A DNA stretch of 64,000 nucleotides from Rhizobiaceae bacterium (GCA_025698895.1 JAILWO010000003.1:744001-808000); one strand, 5' to 3'; positions 51,446 through 59,859 are shown, counted from the stretch's first letter. Notes: generated by a model not told the origin, from the letters alone. Made by a program: numbers and translations.

Positions 51446-52918
51446 ATGACCGTGATGACCAGACCCGACGCCGCCACCGCCCGCGCTGTCGTCGACGCGC
51501 CGGCGCTGAGCCCGGCGACGATCGTCAAGCCTGACCTGCTCACCGTCGACGACGCCAAGGCGATGGACGTCGCGACGATGACGGACCTGTTCAAGGCGCA
51601 TATCAACCCGGGTCAGCTTCACTTCATGAAGCTGCTCGGCTTCCACAAGGTGAAGGTCGAGCGCGCCGAGGGCATGCACTATATCGACCAGAACGGCCGC
51701 AGGATCCTCGACTTCTTCGGCGGCTTCGGCTCGCTCGCCTTCGGCCACAACCACCCGCGCATCCTTGAGGCGCGCAAGAGGTTCCAGGACGAGAAGCGCC
51801 ACGAGATCGCGATCGCCTTCATGTCGCAATACGCGGCGGCGCTGGCCAGGAACATCGCCGCCTGCTCGCCCGGCGACCTCGACATGGTGTTCCTCGGTTC
51901 CACGGGATCGGAAGCCATGGAGGCGGCCGTCAAGCTGGCCGAACGCGCGGCCGGGCCGAGGCGGCCGAAGATGATCTATGCCGAGAATTCCTTCCACGGG
52001 AAGACCAAGGGCGTGCTGTCGATCACCGACGGCCAGCTCTATCGCGGCGAGTTCCGTCTGGTGAACGGCCATGTGCGGGTGCCCTTCGGCGACATCGAGG
52101 CGATCGAGAACGCGCTGAAGGCCGATCCCGAGATCGGCACGGTGGTGCTGGAGACCGTGCAGGGCGGCGGCGGCATCGTGCAGGCCGAGCCGGAATTCTG
52201 GACGCGGCTTCGCGCGCTCTGCGACCGCCACAACGTCATCTGGGTCGCCGACGAGGTGCAGTGCGGCTTCGGGCGCACCGGCCGCTTCTACGCCTTCGAG
52301 CATTACGGCGTGGTGCCCGACATCACCGCGCTGGCCAAGTCGCTCGGCGGCGGCAAGGCGGCCGTCGGCGCCATGATCGCCCGGCGCGACATCTACATGA
52401 AGGCCTATGGCTCGCCGAAGACGGCGATGATCCACGCCCAGGCGACCTTCGGCGGCATTGGCGAGGCCTGCGTCACCTCCATCGAGGGCATCAACATCCT
52501 CTATGACGAGGGGCTGATCGAGAACGCGGCCGTGACCGGTGATTATCTCCTGGAGCGGCTGACGGCGCTGAAGGAGAAATATCCCCGCATCATCAAGGAC
52601 GTGCGCGGCCGGGGTTTCATGGTCGGGCTGGAGTTCCAGGACTTCTCGCAGACCCTGCCAATGGTGCTGAGGCCGATGGTGTCGGTGCTCGACGACAAGC
52701 TGAAAGGCTCGCTGTCTGGCTTCGTCGGGGCGCTGCTGCTGCGCGATTACGACACGCTGGTGGCCTTCACCGAATACAATCGCAACGTCATCCGGCTGGA
52801 GCCGCCGCTGATCGCGCAAAAGGAGCATGTCGACACCTTCGTCGACAATCTCGACAGCCTTCTGTCGCGCGGCGTCGTGGCGATCGTGAAGGATTTCGTG
52901 AAGAGCCAGATGGGCTGA
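51446..52918 (+). CDS. Class III (aspartate/ornithine-type) aminotransferase
   Basis: A 490-residue PLP enzyme. Asp269 in VIWVADEVQCGFGRTG and Lys298 in DITALAKSLGGGKAAVGAM are the cofactor residues; FLGSTGSEAMEAAVKLAERAAG is the phosphate-binding segment. The first 60 residues are an extension, and residues 325-420 include an insert with PMVLRPMVSVLDDK, unlike ornithine aminotransferases. ATG 51446 has AGGGGAGA 5 bases upstream. It closes the cluster 17 bases after the SDR gene. Transfer of an amino group to the keto sugar made by the oxidase is a reasonable but untested idea. Confidence 0.88.
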   Translation: MTVMTRPDAATARAVVDAPALSPATIVKPDLLTVDDAKAMDVATMTDLFKAHINPGQLHFMKLLGFHKVKVERAEGMHYIDQNGRRILDFFGGFGSLAFGHNHPRILEARKRFQDEKRHEIAIAFMSQYAAALARNIAACSPGDLDMVFLGSTGSEAMEAAVKLAERAAGPRRPKMIYAENSFHGKTKGVLSITDGQLYRGEFRLVNGHVRVPFGDIEAIENALKADPEIGTVVLETVQGGGGIVQAEPEFWTRLRALCDRHNVIWVADEVQCGFGRTGRFYAFEHYGVVPDITALAKSLGGGKAAVGAMIARRDIYMKAYGSPKTAMIHAQATFGGIGEACVTSIEGINILYDEGLIENAAVTGDYLLERLTALKEKYPRIIKDVRGRGFMVGLEFQDFSQTLPMVLRPMVSVLDDKLKGSLSGFVGALLLRDYDTLVAFTEYNRNVIRLEPPLIAQKEHVDTFVDNLDSLLSRGVVAIVKDFVKSQMG

Positions 52919-52956
52919 CGCTTGCCCGCCGCCATGGCGCGTGGTCCTATCGCGCC

Positions 52957-53655
52957 ATGGCTTCGGTTCCCGACATTTCCGCCATCGCGGCCGAGCTCGG
53001 CCGGTCCGGGCTCATCACGCGTGGCGGCTTCAATTTCGGGCCCGGCGATCCCGCGCCGGACGGTCCGCGCGGGCGTCCGGCGCGGTCCGTGCTGCTCGTG
53101 GGGCAGGCGGGCGCCGCGCCCTGGGCGCATTTTACCGAGTGGCTGGCCGTCCAAGGCGGCGAGGTCACCGACCTGCTCGACACCTGGTCACGCACGGTCA
53201 TCGGCGCGGTCGCGGAAAGGCATGGCGCGCGAGCCGTCTCGCCGTCCGACAGGCCTTTCCTGCCCTTCCAGCAATGGGCGATGCGGGCAGAGAACCTGCG
53301 GCCTTCACCGCTCGGCATTCTCATGCATCCCGATTACGGGCTCTGGCAGGCCTATCGGGGCGCGCTTTTGTTCGACGCGTGGCTTCCGGATGAGGAACCT
53401 CACGCACCGAATCATCTTTGCGACGCATGTGCCTCAAGACCCTGCCTTTCGGCCTGCCCGGCGGATGCCTTTTCAGATACCGGCTTCGACTTCGCGGCCT
53501 GCCTCGCCCATCTCCGTTCCGAAGCGGGCCGGACCTGCCGCGAGGCGGGCTGCCAGGCGCGCAACGCCTGTCCGCAGGACAGTTTTCGCTACTTGCCGGA
53601 ACAGCAGGCCTTCCACATGGCCGCCTTCATCGACGCCGCGGCCACCCCTCAGTAG
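52957..53655 (+). CDS. Iron-sulfur (4Fe-4S ferredoxin-like) protein
   Basis: A 232-residue protein with an N-terminal domain resembling the epoxyqueuosine-reductase-like lid (SVLLVGQAGAAPWAHFTEWL) and a C-terminal cysteine region: CDACASRPCLSACP followed by CLAHLRSEAGRTCREAGCQARNACP. The nine cysteines could hold two clusters, though the spacing is not classical. No catalytic domain is recognized; it may be an electron carrier. It ends with a 7-base overlap with the convergent SDR gene. The name is descriptive only. Confidence 0.75.
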   Translation: MASVPDISAIAAELGRSGLITRGGFNFGPGDPAPDGPRGRPARSVLLVGQAGAAPWAHFTEWLAVQGGEVTDLLDTWSRTVIGAVAERHGARAVSPSDRPFLPFQQWAMRAENLRPSPLGILMHPDYGLWQAYRGALLFDAWLPDEEPHAPNHLCDACASRPCLSACPADAFSDTGFDFAACLAHLRSEAGRTCREAGCQARNACPQDSFRYLPEQQAFHMAAFIDAAATPQ

Positions 53656-54638
53656 CCGCCGATGATCGGCAGGATTTCGCCGGTGATGTAGCTCGACATC
53701 TGCGGCGAGGCGAGGAACACGTAGGCCGGCGCGATCTCCTCGGGCTGGGCCGGACGGCCCATCGGCGTGCCGGAGCCGAATTTTGCGACGGCCTCGGCCT
53801 CGCGCTCGGACGGGTTGAGCGGCGTCCAGACGGGACCGGGCGCCACGCAGTTTACCCGGATGCCCCTTGAGACCAGATTGCTGGCCAGCGCCCGCGTGAA
53901 GGCGTGGATGCCGCCCTTGGTCATCGAATAGTCGATGAGTTGGTCGTTGCCCTCGATGCCGGTGACGGAGCCGGTATTGATGATGGCCCCGCCCGGCTTC
54001 ATCACCTTCACGGCGGCCTGCGCCATGTGGAAATAGCCGTAGAGATTGGTCTTCAGCGTTTCGTCGAAGTGCTCGGGCGTCAGGTCGTCGAATTCGTAGC
54101 TGTGGATCTGGAAGGCGGCGTTGTTGACGAGAATGTCGAGGCGCCCGAATTCCTTGACGGCGCGCGCGACGGCCTTGCGGCAGAATTCGCGCTTCGTCAC
54201 ATCGCCGGCGATCGTGATGGCGCGTCGGCCTTCCGCCTCGACGGCCTTCTTCGTCTTGTCGGCATCGGCCTTCTCGGTGAGGTAGCATATCGCGACGTCC
54301 GCGCCCTCGCGCGCGAACAGCACCGCGACGGCGCGACCGATGCCCGAATCGCCGCCGGTGATCAGCGCCGTCTTGCCTTCCAGCTTGCCCGAGCCCTTCC
54401 AGAACGGCGCGTCGTAGAGCGGCTCGGGATCGAGCACGTGTTCCATGCCGGGCTTGGGATGATGCTGCTTGGGGAAGGGCGGCACCGGATAGCGTCGCGC
54501 GCCCGCCTGCATCGCGCCGTTGCCCGACGACCCCGACTGCTTGCAGTCCTCGCGATCCACTTCCTTCTGGATCGCTCTCTGGCGCTTCGCCGCGGCCTTG
54601 GGGGTCTTCTTGGATGGTGCTGCCTTGGTCGTCGGCAT
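53649..54638 (-). CDS. SDR family oxidoreductase (YghA/general-stress type)
   Basis: A 329-residue short-chain dehydrogenase. The Rossmann motif TALITGGDSGIGRAVAVLFAREGADVAI is at about 90-118, preceded by 85 residues of Lys-rich tail and a HPKPGMEHVLDPEPLYDAPFWKGSGKLEGK segment typical of the YghA/GsiB-linked stress group. The catalytic pair is in LIDYSMTKGGIHAFTRALA (YxxxK), and VNCVAPGPVWTPLNPSE follows. ATG 54638 has AAGGGAGA upstream. Members are often sigma-factor-controlled stress genes and use NADP. Confidence 0.92.
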   Translation of the reverse strand: MPTTKAAPSKKTPKAAAKRQRAIQKEVDREDCKQSGSSGNGAMQAGARRYPVPPFPKQHHPKPGMEHVLDPEPLYDAPFWKGSGKLEGKTALITGGDSGIGRAVAVLFAREGADVAICYLTEKADADKTKKAVEAEGRRAITIAGDVTKREFCRKAVARAVKEFGRLDILVNNAAFQIHSYEFDDLTPEHFDETLKTNLYGYFHMAQAAVKVMKPGGAIINTGSVTGIEGNDQLIDYSMTKGGIHAFTRALASNLVSRGIRVNCVAPGPVWTPLNPSEREAEAVAKFGSGTPMGRPAQPEEIAPAYVFLASPQMSSYITGEILPIIGGY

Positions 54639-54752
54639 GGTTCGTCTCCCTTGCGGTTTTGTCCGCAACGCGAAGGGCGGCGAATGTTTGCATCGGCGCC
54701 GATATTTTCCGCCATGCCTTGACCCCGCGCCGCGACGGCGCAGGATGGCCGC

Positions 54753-55178
54753 ATGGCTGGCGATCCGTTCGACCTCGACCGTTTCGTGAAGGCGCAGGAC
54801 GGCGTCGTCGAACGGGCGCGCGCCGAACTGCGCGCCGGCCGGAAGCAGAGCCACTGGATGTGGTTCGTCTTTCCGCAGCTTGCCGGCCTGGGGTCGAGCG
54901 CCATGGCGCGGCGCTACGCGATCGCGTCGCTCGACGAGGCGCGCGCCTATCTGGCGCATCCCTTGCTGGGGCCGAGGCTGCGGGCCGGCGTGGAGGACGC
55001 GCTGGCCTCGGGCGAAACCGATGCGCATCGGCTGTTCGGCTCGCCCGACGACATGAAGTTCAGATCGTGCCTCACGCTCTTCATCGAGGCCGGGGGAGAA
55101 GGCGTGTTCGAGATCGCGCTGGAGCATTTCTTCGGCGGCGAGGCCGACGCGGCGACGCTGTCCCTGCTGAAACGCTAG
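54753..55178 (+). CDS. DUF1810 domain-containing protein
   Basis: A 141-residue cytoplasmic protein whose start, FDLDRFVKAQDGVVERARAELRAGRKQSHWMWFVFPQLAGLG, and mid-part, MARRYAIASLDEARAYLAHPLLGPRL, are the DUF1810 consensus. No catalytic residues are known for the family, which is mostly helical. It is divergent from the SDR gene and precedes the sigma factor gene by 118 bases. Confidence 0.88.
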   Translation: MAGDPFDLDRFVKAQDGVVERARAELRAGRKQSHWMWFVFPQLAGLGSSAMARRYAIASLDEARAYLAHPLLGPRLRAGVEDALASGETDAHRLFGSPDDMKFRSCLTLFIEAGGEGVFEIALEHFFGGEADAATLSLLKR

Positions 55179-55191
55179 AAATCTTTCGCCA

Positions 55192-55232
55192 CGCCCTGAC
55201 ACGTTTGCAGACCGCCCTCACGCGTTTAGAGA
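55192..55232. repeat. Tandem 21-bp direct repeat upstream of the sigma factor gene
   Basis: CGCCCTGACACGTTTGCAGA (55192-55211) and CGCCCTCACGCGTTTAGAGA (55213-55232) match at 16 of 20 bases. The 21-base period is two helix turns, as for sites bound side by side by a dimeric regulator. It lies 65 bases before the sigma factor start. Confidence 0.5.
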
Positions 55233-55296
55233 GACATCCGAAAAATTTCACGGACACCCCCAAGGATTCGCGCCAGCCTGTCGTCAAAGCTGCGTT

Positions 55297-55866
55297 ATGA
55301 CGGCGATGATGCTTGCCGAAGCCGATCCGGAACCCGATGACGAGGCCCTTGTCGCGCTGGCGCGATCGGGCCGGCGGGATGCCTTCGCGCGCCTTGTCGA
55401 GCGGCACTACGACTATATCCACCGTGTCGCGTGGCGCTGGGCCGGCAATCGCACGGACGCCGACGACATCGCGCAGGAGGCCTGTGTTCGGCTGGCGCGC
55501 GCGATCGGCCAGTTCCGAGGGCAGGGCGCGTTCACGACGTGGGTCTACGCGCTGACGCTCAACGTGGCGCGCGACCATGGCCGGCAGCAGCGGCGCGAAA
55601 CGGCGAGGATAGCGGCCTGGGCGGCCGAAAGCGCGATCGCGCCCGGACCTGAGGACGACGACCCGGCCGAACGGCTGTGGGCCTGCGTGCGGACCCTGCC
55701 GGACCGGCAGCGCGAGGCCGTCACGCTGGTCTATGGCGTGGGACTTTCCCATGCCGGGGCGGCGGATGCGATGGGCCTCTCCGAACCCTCGGTGTCGTGG
55801 CATGTGCACGAGGCCCGCAAGAGGCTGAAGGCGATGCTCGCCGAGGCCGAGGAAGACGAGCGATGA
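55297..55866 (+). CDS. ECF-type RNA polymerase sigma factor
   Basis: A 189-residue group IV sigma factor. Region 2 has DAFARLVERHYDYIHRVAWRWAGNRTDADDIAQEACVRLARAIGQFRGQGAFTTWVYALTLNVARDHGR, and region 4 is LPDRQREAVTLVYGVGLSHAGAADAMGLSEPSVSWHVHEARKRLKAML. The two are joined by an acidic linker. It recruits core polymerase to promoters for an unknown stimulus. The stop overlaps the start of the membrane VWA gene, so the two proteins are probably made together and may interact. No typical zinc-finger anti-sigma gene is adjacent. Confidence 0.92.
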   Translation: MTAMMLAEADPEPDDEALVALARSGRRDAFARLVERHYDYIHRVAWRWAGNRTDADDIAQEACVRLARAIGQFRGQGAFTTWVYALTLNVARDHGRQQRRETARIAAWAAESAIAPGPEDDDPAERLWACVRTLPDRQREAVTLVYGVGLSHAGAADAMGLSEPSVSWHVHEARKRLKAMLAEAEEDER

Positions 55867-57908
55867 CGAGCCGGAACGAATATGACCCGCTGGAGATGCT
55901 GCGCGACGCGCATGCGCCCGCGCCCGACGAGGCGGCACGGCGCAAGGCGCTGTCGGCGGCGCTGTCGGCCTATGACGAAGAAATCGCGCGGGCACCCCAA
56001 GGAAAGGCGGCACCGCGTCGTCCAAGCGCCGGAACCCAATCGTTCTGGAGCAGGATCATGAACCGTCACTTCCTTGCCACGCCCGCCATCGCCGGGCTGC
56101 TCGCCTTGCCGCTGGCCGGCTACGCCGCCTTCTGGCTGTCGGGGACGAGCCCCTTCGCGGTCGACCGGGAGACCCGGGTCGAGCAGCAGCCGGCCGCGAC
56201 GCGGCCTCTCGAAAGGGAGGCGGCCGCTGTCAATAGCGGAAAGGCCGAGACGAGCGACCATGACGCGCGGCGCTCGCGCCAGGCCCGGTCGCCGGCGCCT
56301 GCCGAGGAGCAGGCCCGTGACGGGGCCGACGAGGAAGCCTCGGCCGACTATGCACAGCCTCCGGTCGGGCTGGTCGCTCCGCAGGCCGCGGCGCCGGAGA
56401 TGATGACGCGCGCGCCGGCCGCCATTGTCGCGCCCGATCCCATGCCGGTGCCGCGTCTGGAGGAGGGCAGGGACCGGCTGACGGAGTTCTCGACCAATCT
56501 GGTCAAGGCGGTCGCCGAGGAGCCCGTCTCCACCTTCGCGATCGACACCGACACGGCATCCTATTCCTGGGTGCGGCGCTCGCTGAAGGAAGGGGTGATG
56601 CCGCAGCCTGACACGGTGCGCGTCGAGGAGATGATCAACTACTTCCCCTATGACTGGGCCGGACCGGAAAGCGCCGAGACGCCCTTCCGGGCCAATGTCA
56701 GCGTCATGCCCACGCCCTGGAACGCGGGCACGAAGCTGATGCATGTCGCGATCAAGGGCTACGATGTGGCGCCGGCGTCCCGGCCGCGCGCGAACCTGGT
56801 TTTCCTGATCGACGTGTCGGGCTCGATGGATGAGCCGGACAAGCTGCCGCTGCTGAAATCGTCTTTCCGGCTCCTGGTGTCGCGGCTGTCGGACGACGAC
56901 ACCGTGTCGATCGTCACCTATGCGGGCAATGCCGGCACGGTGCTGGAGCCGACCAGGGGCTCGGAGAAGGCCAGGATACTCGCGGCCATCGACGGGCTGC
57001 GGCCGGGCGGCTCGACGGCGGGCGAGGCGGGGCTGCGGCAGGCCTACGATCTGGCGCGGCAGGCCTATATCGAGGGCGGCGTCAACCGCGTGATGCTGGC
57101 CACCGACGGCGACTTCAATGTCGGCCAGTCGAGCGACGAGGAGCTGAAGCGGCTGATCGAGGACAGGCGCGAGAGCGGCGTGTTCCTGTCGGTGCTCGGC
57201 TTCGGGCGCGGCAATCTCAACGACCGGATGATGCAGACGATCGCCCAGAACGGCAATGGTACCGCCGCCTATATCGACACGCTGGCCGAGGCGGAAAAGA
57301 CGCTGGTGCAGGAGGCGGGCTCGACGCTGTTCCCGATCGCCAAGGACGTGAAGGTGCAGGTCGAGTTCAATCCGGCCGCGATCGCCGAATACCGGCTGAT
57401 CGGCTACGAGACGCGCGCGCTGAACCGGGAGGATTTCAACGACGACCGCGTGGATGCGGGCGAGATCGGATCGGGCCATTCGGTGACGGCCATCTACGAG
57501 ATCACGCCGAAGGACAGTCCCGCGCGCCGGATCGACGACCTGCGCTACGGCGAGGCGACGGTGACGGGCGAGGGCGTGGCGAACGCCGGCGAATACGCCT
57601 TCGTTAAGATCCGCTACAAGCTGCCAAACGAGGACGTATCGAAGCTGATCGAGCAGCCGGTGACACGGGCGAACGAGCTGCCGTCATTCGACGCCGCGAG
57701 CGCCGACCAGCGGTTTTCGGTGGCCGTGGCCGCCTTCGGCCAGAAGCTCAGGAAGACGAGCCAGCTCGCCGGGATGGACTGGGAGGCGATCGCCGGCCTG
57801 GCTTCCGCGTCACGCGGCGACGACCCCTATGGCTATCGCGGCGAGATGCTGTCGCTGGTCAGGCTCGCGGCGGCGCTGGACGGGCGCAACGAGCATGGGG
57901 ACCCATAA
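55863..57908 (+). CDS. Membrane-anchored VWA domain protein (YfbK-like), possible anti-sigma partner
   Basis: A 681-residue protein: a 65-residue cytoplasmic head, a single hydrophobic helix at about 72-90, a low-complexity Ala/Pro/Glu stretch to about 190, the YfbK N-terminal domain (FAIDTDTASYSWVRRSLKEGVMPQPDTVRVEEMINYFPYDW) and a von Willebrand factor A domain beginning NLVFLIDVSGSMDEPDKLPLLK, whose Asp-x-Ser-x-Ser is the metal site. The end is the YfbK/DUF3520 C-terminal domain. A short cytoplasmic head next to a sigma factor, joined by ATGA overlap, suggests a membrane-held regulator of that factor. Confidence 0.88.
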   Translation: MTSRNEYDPLEMLRDAHAPAPDEAARRKALSAALSAYDEEIARAPQGKAAPRRPSAGTQSFWSRIMNRHFLATPAIAGLLALPLAGYAAFWLSGTSPFAVDRETRVEQQPAATRPLEREAAAVNSGKAETSDHDARRSRQARSPAPAEEQARDGADEEASADYAQPPVGLVAPQAAAPEMMTRAPAAIVAPDPMPVPRLEEGRDRLTEFSTNLVKAVAEEPVSTFAIDTDTASYSWVRRSLKEGVMPQPDTVRVEEMINYFPYDWAGPESAETPFRANVSVMPTPWNAGTKLMHVAIKGYDVAPASRPRANLVFLIDVSGSMDEPDKLPLLKSSFRLLVSRLSDDDTVSIVTYAGNAGTVLEPTRGSEKARILAAIDGLRPGGSTAGEAGLRQAYDLARQAYIEGGVNRVMLATDGDFNVGQSSDEELKRLIEDRRESGVFLSVLGFGRGNLNDRMMQTIAQNGNGTAAYIDTLAEAEKTLVQEAGSTLFPIAKDVKVQVEFNPAAIAEYRLIGYETRALNREDFNDDRVDAGEIGSGHSVTAIYEITPKDSPARRIDDLRYGEATVTGEGVANAGEYAFVKIRYKLPNEDVSKLIEQPVTRANELPSFDAASADQRFSVAVAAFGQKLRKTSQLAGMDWEAIAGLASASRGDDPYGYRGEMLSLVRLAAALDGRNEHGDP

Positions 57909-57941
57909 ACGCGAACGGCTGAGATGGGTGGGGAGCGGAGG

Positions 57942-58355
57942 CTAATGCCTTTGGCCAAACGGGATAAAGCGCCGATCTTCGTACAGTTGAAGATGATCCG
58001 AGTGGACAGGATCAGCCACCTCCCGTGACTTCATATAGGCAAGTGCGAGACACGGGAACCCGCCTTCGATTGGTTCTACTTCTATCGTCGCGCGAAAGTT
58101 TCCCGGTTCACCGACGGATTCTAACCGATCTAGCTTCTCGAGGGCTTTGGTACCCACCTTGTATAGCTCACCCATGATCTGGTACCCGACACCGGGTTCG
58201 TTGAGCATCATCGGCGCGAACCACGGTCCGGCAATGAGCAGGGGATAACGCTTCTGGGTTCTGTATGCTCCCAGAAACTTCGCTCCTGACAGTCCTTCGT
58301 CGTGTAGCGGGAAGCCCCTCTTCAGGGTTCCGAAGACAAACAGCTTTTGAACCAT
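57942..58355 (-). CDS. Gamma-glutamylcyclotransferase-like (AIG2/GGCT fold) protein, low-GC
   Basis: A 137-residue protein starting MVQKLFVFGTLKRG, the FGTLKRG/L loop of the GGCT fold, followed by RYPLLIAGPWFAPMML and a C-terminal LYEDRRFIPFGQ. The central ELYKVGTKALEKLDRLE contains the acidic residue expected for the family (E in DRLE). It may cleave gamma-glutamyl amines or be structural. Its base composition (about 53% G+C over the first 120 bases inspected) is far below its neighbours, and codon use is different, which suggests recent transfer. No mobile element borders it. Confidence 0.85.
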   Translation of the reverse strand: MVQKLFVFGTLKRGFPLHDEGLSGAKFLGAYRTQKRYPLLIAGPWFAPMMLNEPGVGYQIMGELYKVGTKALEKLDRLESVGEPGNFRATIEVEPIEGGFPCLALAYMKSREVADPVHSDHLQLYEDRRFIPFGQRH

Positions 58356-58453
58356 GAGTGCCGGCCCTTTCCGGACACGTTACCCACCTGCAAGCTGCGA
58401 CGACAAAAGGGCTAGATCCTTGGCACGACCCGCCTATGCGTCCACGGCCCGGA

Positions 58454-59464
58454 TCAAGCCCTTGCGCGGCGCCTCTCGCGCCGGCCCTCGCCACCGCCGC
58501 TTTGGCTGGCCTGCTTGTTCCGCATCGGCCCGATGCGCCCGACGATCGTCTCGATCGTCGGGCGCGTCGCCTTGAGATGGCCGTCCAGCGCCTCGCGCAT
58601 GGCCTTCAGATGCGCGAAGGAGGTGCCGCAGCAGCCGCCGATGATGGTCGCGCCCGCGTCGACGGCGAGCCGCGCATAGTCGGCCATCAGGTCCGGCGTG
58701 CCGGAATAGTGGATTTCGGCGCCGCGGAATTCGGGGATACCGCAATTGCCCTTCACGATGATTTGCGCATCCGGCCGCGCCTCGGTCATGTCGAGCAGCG
58801 AGGCCAGGATGTCGGACGCGCCCACGCCGCAATTGGCCCCAACCGCGACCGGGGTCTCGGAAAGCCCGTCACCGACCGCGTGCACGTCCTTCGGGGCAAG
58901 CCCCATCATCGAGCGTCCGGCCGTGTCGAAGGAGAAGGTGAAGGTGTAGGGCAGGCCGACGCGGATCGCCGCCTCGGCCGCCGCCTTGGCTTCGTCGGGC
59001 GCCGACATGGTCTCGATCCAGGCGATCTCGGCGCCGCCGGCCTTGAGGCCCTCGATCTGTTCGGCGAAGGCCTCCACGGCCTCGCCATAGGTCAGCGCGC
59101 CGAGCGGTTCCAGCAATTCGCCGGTCGGCCCGACCGACCCGGCCACCACCACCCTGCGGCCGGCCGCGTCGGCGACGCCGCGCGCGATCTCGGCCGCCTT
59201 GCGATTGAGCTCGTGGACGCGGTCCTGCGCGTGATGGAGCTTGAGCCGGTGGCGGGTGCCGCCAAACGAGTTGGTCAGGATGACGTCGGCGCCGGCGTCC
59301 ACGAAGCCCTGATGCAGCGCCACCACCTTGTCGGGCGCGCTCTCGTTCCACAATTCCGGCGCCTCGCCGGATTCCAGTCCCATGGCGAAGAGGTTGGTGC
59401 CGGTCGCGCCGTCGGCGAGCAGCACGCCCTTTTCCGCGATCAGGTCGGCGAGCGGATTTTTCAT
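58454..59464 (-). CDS. Homocysteine S-methyltransferase (betaine-type)
   Basis: A 336-residue zinc enzyme that methylates homocysteine to methionine. It opens LLADGATGTNLFAMGL with the TIM-barrel start, and the three zinc cysteines are Cys212 in GANCGVG and Cys278-Cys279 in IIGGCCGT. Betaine is the donor suggested by family likeness and by the sarcosine oxidase operon in the window, though S-methylmethionine is an alternative. ATG 59464 is the start; the frame upstream runs over a promoter palindrome. The C-terminal 30 residues are Arg-rich and unusual. Confidence 0.88.
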   Translation of the reverse strand: MKNPLADLIAEKGVLLADGATGTNLFAMGLESGEAPELWNESAPDKVVALHQGFVDAGADVILTNSFGGTRHRLKLHHAQDRVHELNRKAAEIARGVADAAGRRVVVAGSVGPTGELLEPLGALTYGEAVEAFAEQIEGLKAGGAEIAWIETMSAPDEAKAAAEAAIRVGLPYTFTFSFDTAGRSMMGLAPKDVHAVGDGLSETPVAVGANCGVGASDILASLLDMTEARPDAQIIVKGNCGIPEFRGAEIHYSGTPDLMADYARLAVDAGATIIGGCCGTSFAHLKAMREALDGHLKATRPTIETIVGRIGPMRNKQASQSGGGEGRRERRRARA

Positions 59465-59495
59465 GGCCAGAGGTTCCAGTGACGATTGAGATAAC

Positions 59496-59524
59496 GATAT
59501 AAAGAAATCTTTATATGTGGTCAA
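59496..59524 (-). promoter_or_regulatory. Promoter with palindromic operator before the homocysteine methyltransferase
   Basis: Reading minus, TTGACC (59524-59519), a 17-base spacer and TATATC (59501-59496) make a good sigma70 promoter. The 20-base palindrome of arms ATATAAAGA and TCTTTATAT around AA (59497-59516) covers the spacer and -10, so a bound repressor would block polymerase. AT-rich palindromes of this kind are bound by ArsR-family methionine/SAH regulators such as SahR, from memory; the regulator gene is not in the window. Confidence 0.75.
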
Positions 59525-59604
59525 CCAGCTGAAGCGCATTCCTCCGTGCCGAGAACACCGTTGCGCGATGCGGGGTCTGCTAGCCTCTCACCATGTCGTC
59601 GGCG

Positions 59605-59859
59605 TCAATGCCGGTTCCAGCGCCGTACTTCGTCGCGGCTGATGTTGATGTCCTTCAGGACGTGATCGTCCAGCTGCAACATCAGCATTGTGTGGTGGCG
59701 GAGCCTCCGCTTCCACGCGCGGTGTCGGAGCCAGTTGCGGATGGCGATCACCATTCGGACGAGCGCTGCGGGCATGGGCTGCGCCGAAGCCGGGGTTTGG
59801 CCGGCTTCCGTGACCGGGATCGCCGATGCCAGGAATGATCTTTTTTCGAAGTGTTTCAT
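59605..59859 (-). CDS. DUF1127 family small protein
   Basis: An 84-residue protein. The C-terminal motif, LMLQLDDHVLKDINISRDEVRRWNRH, is the DUF1127 (YjiS-like) signature of arginine-rich small proteins of alphaproteobacteria, several of which bind RNA and influence sRNA/phosphate or carbon responses. A 25-residue leader (MKHFEKRSFLASAIP...) and a hydrophobic stretch (ALVRMVIAIRNWL) precede it. GAGGAAG lies 8 bases before ATG 59859. The 183 bases upstream hold no gene. Confidence 0.82.
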   Translation of the reverse strand: MKHFEKRSFLASAIPVTEAGQTPASAQPMPAALVRMVIAIRNWLRHRAWKRRLRHHTMLMLQLDDHVLKDINISRDEVRRWNRH

